Of a stretch of 64,000 bases of DNA, positions 9,021 through 17,567 are shown in pieces (positions within the stretch are counted from its first letter, which is position 1; the number at the start of each line of letters is the position of its first letter). Made by a program: the position numbers and the translations under genes. The notes below the pieces were generated by a model that saw only the letters and a list, made by a program, of their open reading frames with translations, did no database searches and had not been told where the DNA came from. The stretch covers positions 1,156,131 to 1,220,130 of the forward strand of contig NZ_LMGI01000001.1 of assembly GCF_001427105.1 (NCBI RefSeq), given 5' to 3'. The stretch is from Sphingopyxis sp. Root154 (GTDB lineage: Bacteria > Pseudomonadota > Alphaproteobacteria > Sphingomonadales > Sphingomonadaceae).

Positions 9021-10085
9021 TCAGCCCGTCACGAACCCGTTGAGCGCGAGCCAGCCTGCAAGAATGGCCATATATTCGGACGAATCCGGCCGTTCGGTGC
9101 CGTCGTGCTTGGGATCGAGCGAGATTTTCTGGTCGGCCGACATCTGCATCGCGTGATCGGCACCGGCGATGCTGTGCACCGTCAGTTTCGGCATCTGCGC
9201 CGCGACGGCCTTCAGCCGCTCGACCGAGACGGCGACCGGCACCACCGCATCGTCGGCGCCATAAAGGACGAGCGTCGGCACGGTGACCGCCGACAGATTC
9301 TTCAGCGGATCATTCTCGATCTCGCGGCGCCAGCCCGAAACGGCGCGGTCGCGTATCGTTTCGCCCATGTAGGTATATTTAAACCACGGCTGCGTCTTTG
9401 CCGCGTCGATCATTTTCTGCGCGGCCTCGCGGCTGGCGGTTCCGCGCATATAGTCGTCGACCGCTTTTCGCGTCGCCGTCATCTGGTCGATCTCGGCCTG
9501 CGAGTGGCCGTTCGCCCTGAGGTGATTGGTCGAGGAGAAGAGCATCTGCACGTCCGCAGTGACGACCGGCGCCGACACCGCGATCACAAAGGCGATGTCG
9601 GTGCTTCGCGACGCCGCGAGCGGCGAAATCCAACCCCCTTGGCTCAGCCCCCATGTTCCGATCCGCCGCGGATCGATGCGCGGATCACCCTTCAGGCTCT
9701 GCGCCGCGGCAATCGCATCGTCGGCGAGGACGGCGAAGTCGCCAGCCGTCTTTGTGCCCGACTGGCCCGAACCGCGCCGGTCATAGACGAAGACGGCGAC
9801 GCCGAGCGCAGGCAGCGCGGTCTTGAGATGATCGTAGAGCGACGCGCCCCGAAGTGGCGACGACGCGCTGTGCGTGACGACGACCGCCGCCACCGGCCGC
9901 GCACTCCGCGGCAGGATGAGCGTCCCCGACAGCTCGGTGTCGCCGCTCATGAAACGGCGATCTTCGGTAACGACCTGCGTCGTCGCGGGCGCGCTCCACG
10001 GGAAAGCGGGCGCGGGCGCCGCAAGCGCCGGGTGGAATGCGGCGAGCCCGGCCACGACGGCCCAAAGGGCGGCGGTCATGCGCAT
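9021..10085 (-). CDS. Exported alpha/beta hydrolase
   Basis: A 354-residue serine hydrolase of the alpha/beta fold. A signal peptide is clear (ALWAVVAGLAAFHPALA, cleavage near residue 23), so it acts in the periplasm or outside. The nucleophile elbow is GLSQGG, the acid probably lies in LVLYGADDAVVPV, and the histidine is in SIAGADHAMQMS. This arrangement matches COG1073-type dienelactone-hydrolase-like esterases; the substrate is unknown. The ATG at 10085 is preferred to a TTG one codon earlier. It is a stand-alone gene between sdhC and a small membrane protein gene. Confidence 0.82.
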   Translation of the reverse strand: MRMTAALWAVVAGLAAFHPALAAPAPAFPWSAPATTQVVTEDRRFMSGDTELSGTLILPRSARPVAAVVVTHSASSPLRGASLYDHLKTALPALGVAVFVYDRRGSGQSGTKTAGDFAVLADDAIAAAQSLKGDPRIDPRRIGTWGLSQGGWISPLAASRSTDIAFVIAVSAPVVTADVQMLFSSTNHLRANGHSQAEIDQMTATRKAVDDYMRGTASREAAQKMIDAAKTQPWFKYTYMGETIRDRAVSGWRREIENDPLKNLSAVTVPTLVLYGADDAVVPVAVSVERLKAVAAQMPKLTVHSIAGADHAMQMSADQKISLDPKHDGTERPDSSEYMAILAGWLALNGFVTG

Positions 10086-10125
10086 CAAAGAGTCCCCGGC
10101 CCGGCCAAGGGCGCGAGGAAATGCC

Positions 10126-10368
10126 TCACTTGATCTTGCCGCGGTTCGCGTAGAGCAAGGCCGCGATCACCGCCGCCGAGCCGATGCCAAGGCCCGCGGC
10201 CGCGGCGGTCTTCCAGCCGCGCTTGCCCTTGGCCGCTTCCTCGTCGGCGGCCTGCGCCGCCTCGGCGGCTTCGCGCTGCTGCTGGCGCTCGCGCGCGGCG
10301 CGCAGCACTTCATTTTCTTCCTGCTCGTCGTCGTCTTGCGGCGGGGGAGGTGGCACTTGCTCGGTCAT
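10126..10368 (-). CDS. Small membrane-anchored coiled-coil protein of unknown function
   Basis: An 80-residue protein with an N-terminal proline/acidic stretch (VPPPPPQDDDEQEE), a Glu/Arg/Ala-rich segment likely to form a short coiled coil (about residues 18-48), and one C-terminal transmembrane helix (about residues 52-72) ending in a basic NRGKIK tail. It looks like a cytoplasm-facing tail-anchored peptide. It sits 27 bases downstream of ald on the same strand, so read-through is possible. No function can be assigned. Confidence 0.6.
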   Translation of the reverse strand: MTEQVPPPPPQDDDEQEENEVLRAARERQQQREAAEAAQAADEEAAKGKRGWKTAAAAGLGIGSAAVIAALLYANRGKIK

Positions 10369-10395
10369 CGTCTCTCTATGTCCTTTTGTGTTTTG

Positions 10396-11511
10396 TCAGG
10401 CGAGCGCCTGTTCGACAGGCACATAATCGGTTCCGATCGCTTCGGCTACGGCTTCGAACGTCACCTTACCATTCCAAACGTTCAAACCCTGCGCAAGATG
10501 CACGTCGCGTTTCAAAGCGTCTTTCCAGCCGAGATCGGCGATGCGCAGCGCGTGCGGCAGGGTGACATTGTTGAGCGCATAGGTGCTGGTGCGCGCGACC
10601 GCCCCGGGCATGTTCGCGACCGCATAATGGACGATGCCGTCGACGACATAGGTGGGTTCGGCGTGCGTCGTCGCGTGGCTCGTCTCGAAGCAACCGCCCT
10701 GATCGATCGCGACGTCGACGAGCACCGAGCCGGGGCGCATCGTGCCGAGCATCTCGCGCGTGACGAGCTTCGGCGCTTCGGCACCGGGGATCAGCACCGC
10801 GCCGATGACGAGATCGGCCTCGGCGACGCATTCGGCAAGGTTCGCGCGGTTCGAGAAGCGCGTCTTGGCGCGCGCTTCGAAGAAGGTGCCGACGCGTTCG
10901 AGCACTTCGGGATCGCGGTCGAGGATGGTGACGTCGGCGCCGAGGCCGGCCGCCATTTGCGCCGCGTTGAAACCGACGACGCCGCCGCCGATCACGCAGA
11001 TCTTGCCCGGCGCGACGCCGGGAACGCCGCCGAGCAGCACGCCACGCCCGCCGTGCGCCTTTTCGAGCGCGGTCGCGCCGGCCTGGATCGACATACGCCC
11101 CGCGACCTGGCTCATCGGTTTCAGCAGCGGCAGGCCGCCGTGCGGGCTGGTGACGGTTTCATAAGCGATGCACACCGCGCCCGAGGCCATCAGGTCGCGC
11201 GTCTGGTCGGGATCGGGCGCAAGGTGGAGATAGGTGTAGAGGATCTGGCCGGGGCGCAGCATCGCGCGCTCGACGGGCTGCGGTTCCTTGACCTTCACGA
11301 CCATCTCGCACTGCGCAAAAATCTCTTCGGCGGTCTGAACGATTTCGGCGCCCGCCTCGACATAATAGCGGTCGTGCGCGCCGATCCCCTCGCCCGCGCC
11401 GGTCTGCACCAGCACGCGGTGGCCATGGACGACGAGCTCGCGCGCGCTCTCGGGGGTCAGGCCGACGCGATATTCGTGATTCTTGATTTCCTTGGGGGTG
11501 CCGATGATCAT
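10396..11511 (-). CDS. ald: Alanine dehydrogenase
   Basis: A 371-residue NAD-dependent enzyme interconverting L-alanine with pyruvate and ammonia. Pyruvate-binding Arg15 (HEYRVGLTP) and Lys75 (KVKEP) and catalytic His96 (LYTYLH) are all present, and the NAD motif [18 protein letters not shown] lies near residue 175. Length and motifs are fully canonical. A divergent Lrp/AsnC gene begins 158 bases upstream, an arrangement in which the regulator typically activates ald in response to alanine. Confidence 0.97.
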   Translation of the reverse strand: MIIGTPKEIKNHEYRVGLTPESARELVVHGHRVLVQTGAGEGIGAHDRYYVEAGAEIVQTAEEIFAQCEMVVKVKEPQPVERAMLRPGQILYTYLHLAPDPDQTRDLMASGAVCIAYETVTSPHGGLPLLKPMSQVAGRMSIQAGATALEKAHGGRGVLLGGVPGVAPGKICVIGGGVVGFNAAQMAAGLGADVTILDRDPEVLERVGTFFEARAKTRFSNRANLAECVAEADLVIGAVLIPGAEAPKLVTREMLGTMRPGSVLVDVAIDQGGCFETSHATTHAEPTYVVDGIVHYAVANMPGAVARTSTYALNNVTLPHALRIADLGWKDALKRDVHLAQGLNVWNGKVTFEAVAEAIGTDYVPVEQALA

Positions 11512-11669
11512 GGTCGCTCTCCGAATATGAGTGTCATCGGCGATCGACTATCGCCGCCGAAAACTTGTCGGCGCTTTTAGCAGAAATGGCTCGCGAGGTG
11601 CTTGCATATCCTTTGCGGATTCGCGACATACTTGCACGATTTTGGCGTAGAATGGACCGATGGCGCACA
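11512..11669. promoter_or_regulatory. Divergent ald/Lrp-type regulator control region
   Basis: This intergenic stretch must hold promoters for both ald (minus) and the regulator (plus). An AT-richer core at about 11600-11640 contains CTTGCATAT and, about 17 bases on, CATACTTGCA, an imperfect inverted pair of the size bound by Lrp/AsnC dimers. ATCC-TTTGC-GGAT lies between them. These are candidate Lrp-type sites only; no strong -10 element was found. Confidence 0.35.
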
Positions 11670-12137
11670 ATGATTGACCGGATCGACGTCAAGCTGCTCG
11701 ACTTGCTGCAACGGCAAGGCCCGCGCCCTGCCGCCGAGCTGGGGGAAATCGTCGGGCTGTCGGCGTCGGCGTGCCACCGGCGCATCCGCGCGCTGGAGGC
11801 GGCGGGGATCATCACCGGCTACACCGCACGGCTGAACCCCGAGAGCATCGGGCTGGGGCTCGATGTGTTCGTCGACATCAGCCTGACGTCGCAGAGCGAA
11901 GAGGCGCTGACCGCGTTCGAGAGCGCGGTGAAGAGTTTCGACGAGATCCTCGAATGCCAGTTGCTGTCGGGGGCGTCGGATTACCGGTTGCGCGTCGCAG
12001 CGCGCAACGTTGCCGATTTCGACCGGCTGCACCGCCACTGCCTGTCGCGCCTGCCGGGGGTCGCGGCGATGCACAGCGCCTTTGCCCTGCGCACGATCAA
12101 GGCGTTCGACGGCTATCCGGTCCCCTCCGCAGGTTAA
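11670..12137 (+). CDS. Lrp/AsnC family transcriptional regulator (probable ald regulator)
   Basis: A 155-residue protein with an N-terminal helix-turn-helix ([14 protein letters not shown]...[19 protein letters not shown], residues 1-45) and a C-terminal RAM ligand-binding domain (about residues 60-145). This is the standard Lrp/AsnC layout. The ATG at 11670 gives the normal family N terminus; in-frame ATGs at 11652 and earlier would add an unconserved basic tail. Its divergent position relative to ald suggests it controls alanine catabolism. That role is inferred from context. Confidence 0.88.
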   Translation: MIDRIDVKLLDLLQRQGPRPAAELGEIVGLSASACHRRIRALEAAGIITGYTARLNPESIGLGLDVFVDISLTSQSEEALTAFESAVKSFDEILECQLLSGASDYRLRVAARNVADFDRLHRHCLSRLPGVAAMHSAFALRTIKAFDGYPVPSAG

Positions 12138-12241
12138 CACCGCTTTTACCATTTCTGCCGCATATCCCGTTCACCAGTTTCATGGGACGCATGCGGGCGG
12201 CAGACCCGCGCGCCTTTCGGGTCGATCAGGGAAGCAGGATC

Positions 12242-13594
12242 ATGGTGAAGGAAAATCCGATTCATAAGCAGCAGATCGATCCGGTGCCGATGGCCGATCG
12301 CTTTCCCTATTACGACCTCGACGGCCGCCTTGCCGCCAATGCGACCGAAATTCACGGCATCATCGCCGGCCGCGAAGAAGCGATCGCCGCAGCTTATTGG
12401 AACGCGTTCAACGCGCTGCCCAGTGTCGACCGCCGCGTCGAGGGCGAATTGTTCGAATCCTATGTCCGCGGCAGCGCGCGCCACACCGTGGCCAAATATG
12501 CCGACGCCGCCGGCCAGGAGGTCGCGACGATCGCGTGCCAGAACGCCCATATGGCGCGGCGCGTGAAGCTGCCGCTCGCATCGGTGATGTCGTGCATCGC
12601 CGAAAGCCAGCGGCTGACGATCGAATATGTCGTCGAAGCCTGTTTCGGCGACGCCGAACGGCTCGCGCGGCTGACGAGCGCGGTGAACCGCCTTGCGCTG
12701 CTCGAATTCGACATCATGCACCGCTATGCCAAAAAGCTAGACCGCGCGGTGATCTCGAGCGAGCGGCAGACACTCGCGGGCGATTTCGACCGCTCGATCG
12801 CCTCGCTGGTGCAGGACACCGACGGGGTGCGCGAACAGCTAGCGAAGCAGGCCGCCTCGGCCGATCAGGCGGCGAAGGGCATGATCGCCAAGACGAGCGA
12901 AGTCGCGGCGGCGTCCGAGCAATCGGCGATGGCGATGCGCGAAGCCGCCTCGACCGCCGCGGGTCTGATCCGCGCGATCGAGGATGCGCGCAGCGAAGTC
13001 GAAGCCTCGGCCAGCGTCGCAACGCGCGCGTCGGAGCAGGCGGGCGAAGCCGTCGCGATGTCGGCGACGCTGTCGCACCATGCCGAATCGATCGAATCCA
13101 TTTTGGGCCTGATCCGCGAAATCGCCGGGCAGACCAACCTCCTCGCGCTCAACGCCACGATCGAAGCGGCGCGCGCGGGCGAATCGGGCCGCGGCTTTGC
13201 CGTCGTCGCGCAGGAGGTGAAGAGTCTCGCCAACGAAACCGCGCGCGCGACCGACGATATCGCGGGCAAGATCACCGCGATTCAGCAGGCGACGCGCGGG
13301 TCGGTCAGCGCCAACCAGTCGATCCAGGCGACGATCGTCGAAGTGCAGACATCGGCGCAGCGTATACGCGACGCGATGGACGCGCAGGCGCAGACCGTCA
13401 CCTCGATCACCGCCGCGGTCGACGAAACCGCGCTCGCCGCCGACAGCATGTCGTCGACGATCGCGAGCATCCGCAACGATTCGGGTATGGTCGCAAGCGA
13501 GATCAGCGTGCTGAGCCAGGAATTCGCCAAGATGGGCGGGCGGTTGCAGCAGCTGGAACAGGCCGCGAGCGAATTCAGCCGCCGGGTGGCGTAG
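12242..13594 (+). CDS. Soluble methyl-accepting chemotaxis protein with globin-like sensor domain
   Basis: A 450-residue chemoreceptor without signal peptide or transmembrane segment, so probably cytoplasmic. Residues about 35-175 form a helical domain resembling globin-coupled sensors: [20 protein letters not shown] places His103 where the proximal haem ligand of protoglobin-type sensors lies. From about residue 190 onward is the MCP signalling coiled coil, with the hairpin tip [30 protein letters not shown] and EVKSLANET. The C-terminal CheR-binding pentapeptide is absent. Oxygen or redox sensing is inferred. No other chemotaxis gene is nearby. Confidence 0.8.
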   Translation: MVKENPIHKQQIDPVPMADRFPYYDLDGRLAANATEIHGIIAGREEAIAAAYWNAFNALPSVDRRVEGELFESYVRGSARHTVAKYADAAGQEVATIACQNAHMARRVKLPLASVMSCIAESQRLTIEYVVEACFGDAERLARLTSAVNRLALLEFDIMHRYAKKLDRAVISSERQTLAGDFDRSIASLVQDTDGVREQLAKQAASADQAAKGMIAKTSEVAAASEQSAMAMREAASTAAGLIRAIEDARSEVEASASVATRASEQAGEAVAMSATLSHHAESIESILGLIREIAGQTNLLALNATIEAARAGESGRGFAVVAQEVKSLANETARATDDIAGKITAIQQATRGSVSANQSIQATIVEVQTSAQRIRDAMDAQAQTVTSITAAVDETALAADSMSSTIASIRNDSGMVASEISVLSQEFAKMGGRLQQLEQAASEFSRRVA

Positions 13595-13607
13595 CACACA
13601 GCCGCTT

Positions 13608-13648
13608 CCTCCGCTTGGCAAGCTCCGCCCCGCTGCCTAAGGCGGAGG
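13608..13648 (+). other. Hairpin covering the Shine-Dalgarno of the next SDR gene
   Basis: CCTCCGC (13608-13614) can pair with GCGGAGG (13642-13648), and the second arm is itself the Shine-Dalgarno just before the ATG at 13650. In RNA the stem would hide the ribosome binding site. It may equally be a weak terminator for the chemoreceptor gene, although no U-run follows. Confidence 0.4.
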
Positions 13649-13649
13649 C

Positions 13650-14342
13650 ATGAACACGCATATCCTGATTACCGGTGCGAGCCGCGGCATCGGCGCCGCG
13701 ATTGCCGACGCTCTCACTACCGATGCGACGACGGTCGTCGCGCTGTCGAGCGCCGACGGCGACCTGTCCGATCCCAGGGTGCCCGACCGGCTGTGGCAGG
13801 CGAGTCTCGACCGGCTCGACGGCCGCATCGACGTGCTGGTCAACAATGCCGGCGTGTTCGAGGACAACCCGCTGGGCGACCCCAACGCCGACTGGCTCGC
13901 GAACTGGAACCGCACGATGCAGGTCAATCTGACCGCAAGCGCGCAGCTCTGCCGCCATGCGGTGCTACACTGGCACGAACGCGGCGTTCCCGGCCGCATC
14001 GTCAATATCGCGAGCCGCGCGGCCTATCGCGGCGACAGCCCCGCGCACTGGCATTATGCCGCGTCGAAATCGGGCATGGTCGCGATGACCAAGACGATCG
14101 CGCGTGCCTATGCCAAGGACGGCATCCTTGCCTTTGCGATCTGCCCGGGGTTCACGATGACGGGCATGGCCGAGGACTATCTGGCGAGCCGCGGCGGCGA
14201 GAAATTGCTCGCAGACATTCCGCTGGGCCGCGTCGCGATGCCCAGTGAGGTCGGCGAAATGGCGCGCTGGTGCGCGCTCGATGCGCCCGCGGCGATGACC
14301 GGCGCGGTGCTCGACGTCAACGGCGCGAGCTACGTCCGCTAA
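13650..14342 (+). CDS. Short-chain dehydrogenase/reductase (classical SDR)
   Basis: A 230-residue cytoplasmic oxidoreductase. The cofactor motif TGASRGIG is at residues 8-15, NNAG marks the central strand, catalytic Ser is in IVNIASRAA, and the YxxxK motif reads YAASK. The C terminus has the typical TGAVLDVNGASYVR. The substrate is unknown. prmA follows four bases after the stop, so the two genes are likely co-transcribed. Confidence 0.9.
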   Translation: MNTHILITGASRGIGAAIADALTTDATTVVALSSADGDLSDPRVPDRLWQASLDRLDGRIDVLVNNAGVFEDNPLGDPNADWLANWNRTMQVNLTASAQLCRHAVLHWHERGVPGRIVNIASRAAYRGDSPAHWHYAASKSGMVAMTKTIARAYAKDGILAFAICPGFTMTGMAEDYLASRGGEKLLADIPLGRVAMPSEVGEMARWCALDAPAAMTGAVLDVNGASYVR

Positions 14343-14346
14343 GACG

Positions 14347-15318
14347 ATGAGCTGGATCGTCTCCCTCCCCTGCACTCGCGACGAGGCCGAAGCGCTGTCA
14401 GGCGAAATAGCCGAACTCGACGCCTCGCCCGAGGCGCCGGTCGTGGTGACGCGCGAGATCGACGAGGATGCGGGCGAATGGCAGCTCGACGCCTATGTCG
14501 ATACCAAGCCGACGCCCGCGCTGCTCAAGATATTGCAGGCGCTGATCCCGAGCGCGAAGGCCAAGAAACCCGTCGTCGCGGAATTGCCCGAAGAGGATTG
14601 GGTGACGCTGAGCCAGCAGGGACTCGAGCCCGTGCAGGCGGGGCGCTTTTTCGTCCACACGAGCAGCTATGCCGACCGCGTGCCCGCGGGCAGCATCCCC
14701 TTCCTGATAGACGCGAGCCAGGCGTTCGGCACCGGCGGGCACGATACGACCGCCGGCTGCCTGTCGATGCTCGACCGGCTAGCGCGGCAAGGGGCGAGCC
14801 CGCGCAATATCGCCGACATCGGCACAGGCACGGGCCTGCTCGCCTTTGCCGCGATGGCGCTGTGGGCGCGCGCGAAGACGATCGCGTCGGACATCGACCC
14901 TGCGAGCATTTTCGTGACGCGTGACAATGCGGAGATCAACGGCGTGCGATTGGGGCGCGGTGGCGGGCGGCTGGCGCTCGCCGTGGCACCGGGGACCAAT
15001 CACCCGTCGATCAAGCACCGGGCGCCCTATGATCTGGTCATCGCGAACATCCTCGCCGGACCGCTGATTACGCTGGCCCCGGACATCGCTGCGGCGACCG
15101 CGCCGGGCGGCCATGCGATCCTCGCGGGCCTCATCGCGCGCCAGATGGAGCCGGTGCTCGCCGCCTACCGCGCGCAAGGCTTTCGCCTCGCCGCGCGCGG
15201 CGGCAGCGCCGAATGGCCGTGCCTGCTGCTGGTCAAGCGCCCCCGCTACGGCTGGCGCCGCAAGGAACGCGCTTTCCACCGCGCGAGCCCGTCGGATGCG
15301 AGCTTCGGAAGCTGGTGA
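14347..15318 (+). CDS. prmA: Ribosomal protein L11 methyltransferase
   Basis: A 323-residue SAM-dependent enzyme that trimethylates ribosomal protein L11. It has an N-terminal substrate-recognition domain (about residues 1-100), the SAM motif IADIGTGTGLLAFAAM, and the N-I-L-A-G-P-L motif of the PrmA catalytic domain. FGTGGHDTT upstream of the SAM motif is a PrmA signature. The C terminus continues about 20 residues past the usual end with a basic tail (YGWRRKERAFHRAS). It follows the SDR gene closely. Confidence 0.93.
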   Translation: MSWIVSLPCTRDEAEALSGEIAELDASPEAPVVVTREIDEDAGEWQLDAYVDTKPTPALLKILQALIPSAKAKKPVVAELPEEDWVTLSQQGLEPVQAGRFFVHTSSYADRVPAGSIPFLIDASQAFGTGGHDTTAGCLSMLDRLARQGASPRNIADIGTGTGLLAFAAMALWARAKTIASDIDPASIFVTRDNAEINGVRLGRGGGRLALAVAPGTNHPSIKHRAPYDLVIANILAGPLITLAPDIAAATAPGGHAILAGLIARQMEPVLAAYRAQGFRLAARGGSAEWPCLLLVKRPRYGWRRKERAFHRASPSDASFGSW

Positions 15319-15325
15319 CTTGGCC

Positions 15326-15345
15326 TCCCCCCGCTAGCGGGGGGA
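15326..15345. terminator. Bidirectional terminator-like palindrome between prmA and phhA
   Basis: A perfect 20-base palindrome, TCCCCCCGCTAGCGGGGGGA, lies between the convergent ends of prmA (15318) and phhA (15353). It can form a very stable hairpin in either transcript. U-tracts are poor, but the placement fits transcript separation. Confidence 0.6.
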
Positions 15346-15352
15346 TGGTTGT

Positions 15353-16222
15353 TCAGGCTTTCGCCGCCGCATATTCCTGTGTGCCGCGCGTGATCACCTC
15401 ATCTTTCGGCAGGAAGTCGGCAATCGGAATCGGCGGCAGTGCGGCATTTTTGGCATAGAGCGGCGCAAAATCAGTGTTCACCGTCGTGTCGAGCAGCTGA
15501 TCGAGGCTGTCGATGACGAAATAATTCTGCTGGAAATCGTCGATCCGGTAATCGGTGCGCATCACGCGCGCGAGGTCGAAGCCGATGCGGTTCGGGCTGT
15601 CCGAATCGAGCGCGAAAACACTTTCGGCAAAAGACGAAACGATGCCCGCGCCGTAAATGCGCAGGCCGCCGGCTTCGCGGATCAGGCCGAATTCGACCGT
15701 ATACCAGTAAAGCCGTGCGAGCTGTTTCAGCGCGTCGAACTTGAGGCTGCGCAGGCCGCCTTCGCCATACGCGACCATATAATCGGCGAACACCGGGTCG
15801 GCGAGCATCGGGACATGGCCGAAGACGTCGTGGAAGACGTCGGGTTCCTGGAGGTAATCGAGCTGCTCGGGGGTGCGGATGAAATTGCCCGCGGGGAAAC
15901 GCCGGTTCGCGAGATGGTCGAAAAACACCTCGTCGGGGACGAGCCCCGGCACCGCGATCACCTGCCACTCCGTCGCAGCCATCAACCGCGCGTTGAGCTC
16001 GCGATAATCGGGGATGCCGGGCTTTTCGAGGCGCAGCACGTCGATCCCGCGCAGGAAGGCGTCGGCGGCGCGGCCGGGGAGCATGTCCGACTGGCGCGCG
16101 AAGAGGCGGTCCCACATCGCATGCTCGTCGGCGGTGAAGGCGTCCCAATTCTGCGAAATCGTCCAGTCGGCCGCGGCACCCGGCGGCGGCGTGTCATGGA
16201 CGTGGGTAAACTGGCTTTCCAT
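15353..16222 (-). CDS. phhA: Phenylalanine 4-monooxygenase
   Basis: A 289-residue non-haem iron, tetrahydropterin-dependent hydroxylase that converts phenylalanine to tyrosine. The iron ligands are seen as His131 and His136 in PDVFHDVFGHVPML and Glu177 in YWYTVEFGLI. It is the single-domain bacterial form, lacking the ACT regulatory domain of animal enzymes. No pterin dehydratase (phhB) or regulator gene is adjacent. A GTTTCA/TGAAAC palindrome and an AT-rich 13-mer sit directly upstream and may form its control region. Confidence 0.96.
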   Translation of the reverse strand: MESQFTHVHDTPPPGAAADWTISQNWDAFTADEHAMWDRLFARQSDMLPGRAADAFLRGIDVLRLEKPGIPDYRELNARLMAATEWQVIAVPGLVPDEVFFDHLANRRFPAGNFIRTPEQLDYLQEPDVFHDVFGHVPMLADPVFADYMVAYGEGGLRSLKFDALKQLARLYWYTVEFGLIREAGGLRIYGAGIVSSFAESVFALDSDSPNRIGFDLARVMRTDYRIDDFQQNYFVIDSLDQLLDTTVNTDFAPLYAKNAALPPIPIADFLPKDEVITRGTQEYAAAKA

Positions 16223-16232
16223 ACGACCGCTT

Positions 16233-16260
16233 CTATCATCAAAATGGTTTCATGTGAAAC
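16233..16260 (-). promoter_or_regulatory. Candidate operator upstream of phhA
   Basis: Read toward phhA, the palindrome GTTTCA-CA-TGAAAC (16260-16247) is followed one base later by ATTTTGATGATAG (16245-16233), ten bases before the ATG. The same 13-mer, again next to a GTTTC/GAAAC palindrome, recurs upstream of the deacylase gene at 62352-62379. The regulator is unknown. Confidence 0.4.
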
Positions 16261-16261
16261 T

Positions 16262-16882
16262 TTATTCGCCAATCGCCACCACCGACGTTGCGAGCCGGTC
16301 GACCTCGGCACGGTCATGGCTGACATAGAGGATCGGCAGTTTGAGTTCGTCGCGAATCCGCTCGATCACCGGCATGATATCGCCGCGCCGCGCCGCGTCG
16401 AGCGACGATAACGGTTCGTCCATCAGGAGAATTTCGGGGGCCGCGAGCAAGGAACGGCCGATCGCGACGCGTTGCGCCTCACCCCCCGACAGGCTGTGTG
16501 GCCACCGATCGAGCAGGTCGCCGATGCCGAGGAAGGCGACGGCTTCGTCGAAGCTCATCCAGCGGTTGCCGGGATCGGCGAGGTCGAAGCCATAGGTCAG
16601 GTTCGCACGCACGCGGCGGTGCGGAAACAGCCGGCCGTCCTGAAAGACATAACCGACGCGGCGCGCCTCGGGCGGCAGGTCGACCGCGCCATCGAACAAG
16701 GTTCGTTCGCCGATGCGGATATGGCCGCGGTCGGGCTTCAGCAGCCCCGCGACCATATTGAGGATGCTAGTCTTGCCCACCCCCGACGGGCCGAACAGCG
16801 CGGTCAGGCCCGGTCCCGCGGTGAAGCGCGCGGCGATCGTGCGTTCGCCGCGCCGCTTGGCGACGTCGATATCAATCGCCAT
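16262..16882 (-). CDS. modC: Molybdate ABC transporter ATP-binding protein, short form
   Basis: A 206-residue ABC ATPase powering molybdate import with ModB. Walker A GPSGVGKTS, the ABC signature LSGGEAQR and Walker B ILLMDEPLSSLD are intact. Typical ModC proteins are about 350 residues because of a C-terminal TOBE/Mop domain; here the protein stops right after the H-loop region (YVSHDRAEVDRLATSVVAIGE). The sensing domain is therefore missing, which may be a genuine short variant. The ATG at 16882 overlaps the end of modB by 11 bases. Confidence 0.88.
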   Translation of the reverse strand: MAIDIDVAKRRGERTIAARFTAGPGLTALFGPSGVGKTSILNMVAGLLKPDRGHIRIGERTLFDGAVDLPPEARRVGYVFQDGRLFPHRRVRANLTYGFDLADPGNRWMSFDEAVAFLGIGDLLDRWPHSLSGGEAQRVAIGRSLLAAPEILLMDEPLSSLDAARRGDIMPVIERIRDELKLPILYVSHDRAEVDRLATSVVAIGE

Positions 16883-17567
16883 GGCGCTGCCTTTCGCCAT
16901 GCGTGCGGCGGACGAGCCATTCGGACAGCACCAGTGCGCCGAGCGAGAGCGCGACGGAGAGGAGCGCAAGGCGCGTCACCATCGTCTCGCCGCCCGGCAC
17001 CTGCAGCGCCGAATAGATAGCGAGCGGCAGCGTCCGCGTTTCACCGGGGATGTTCGAGACGAAGGTGATCGTCGCGCCGAATTCGCCGATCGAGCGCGCG
17101 AAACCGAGGACGAGCGCCGCGAGCACGCCGGGCAGCGCGAGCGGCAGGCTGATCGTCCAGAAGCTATGCCAGGGACTCGCGCCGAGCGTGCGCGCCGCGC
17201 CCTCGAGCCGCCGGTCGATGCCCTCGATCGACAGCCGCATCGCGCGCACCATCAGCGGCAGCGCCATGATCGCGGCGGCGAGCGCGGCGCCGGTCCAGCG
17301 GAACATCAAACTCACCCCGAACCAGCTTTCGAGCCAGCGCCCGACGGGGCCGAACGGACCGAAAGCGATCAGCAGCAGCCAGCCGGTGACGACGGGCGGC
17401 AGGACTAGCGGCAGGTGGACGAGGGCATCGAGGACGACGCGGCCGGGGAAGCGATGGCGCGCGAGGATCCATGCGAGCGCAAAGGCGATCGGAAGCGTGG
17501 CGAGCACGGCGACGCCGCCGACCTTCAGCGACAGCGCGACGATCCCCCACTCCTCGGGTGCCAGCAT
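16872..17567 (-). CDS. modB: Molybdate ABC transporter permease
   Basis: A 231-residue integral membrane permease with about five to six helices. The EAA-type coupling motif is visible as EGAARTLGASPWHSFWTISLPLALPGV around residues 122-150, and the tail SIGEFGATITFVSNIPGETRTLPLAIY is characteristic of ModB. The start overlaps the modA stop as TGATG. It forms the membrane pore of the modABC importer. Confidence 0.95.
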   Translation of the reverse strand: MLAPEEWGIVALSLKVGGVAVLATLPIAFALAWILARHRFPGRVVLDALVHLPLVLPPVVTGWLLLIAFGPFGPVGRWLESWFGVSLMFRWTGAALAAAIMALPLMVRAMRLSIEGIDRRLEGAARTLGASPWHSFWTISLPLALPGVLAALVLGFARSIGEFGATITFVSNIPGETRTLPLAIYSALQVPGGETMVTRLALLSVALSLGALVLSEWLVRRTHGERQRHGD

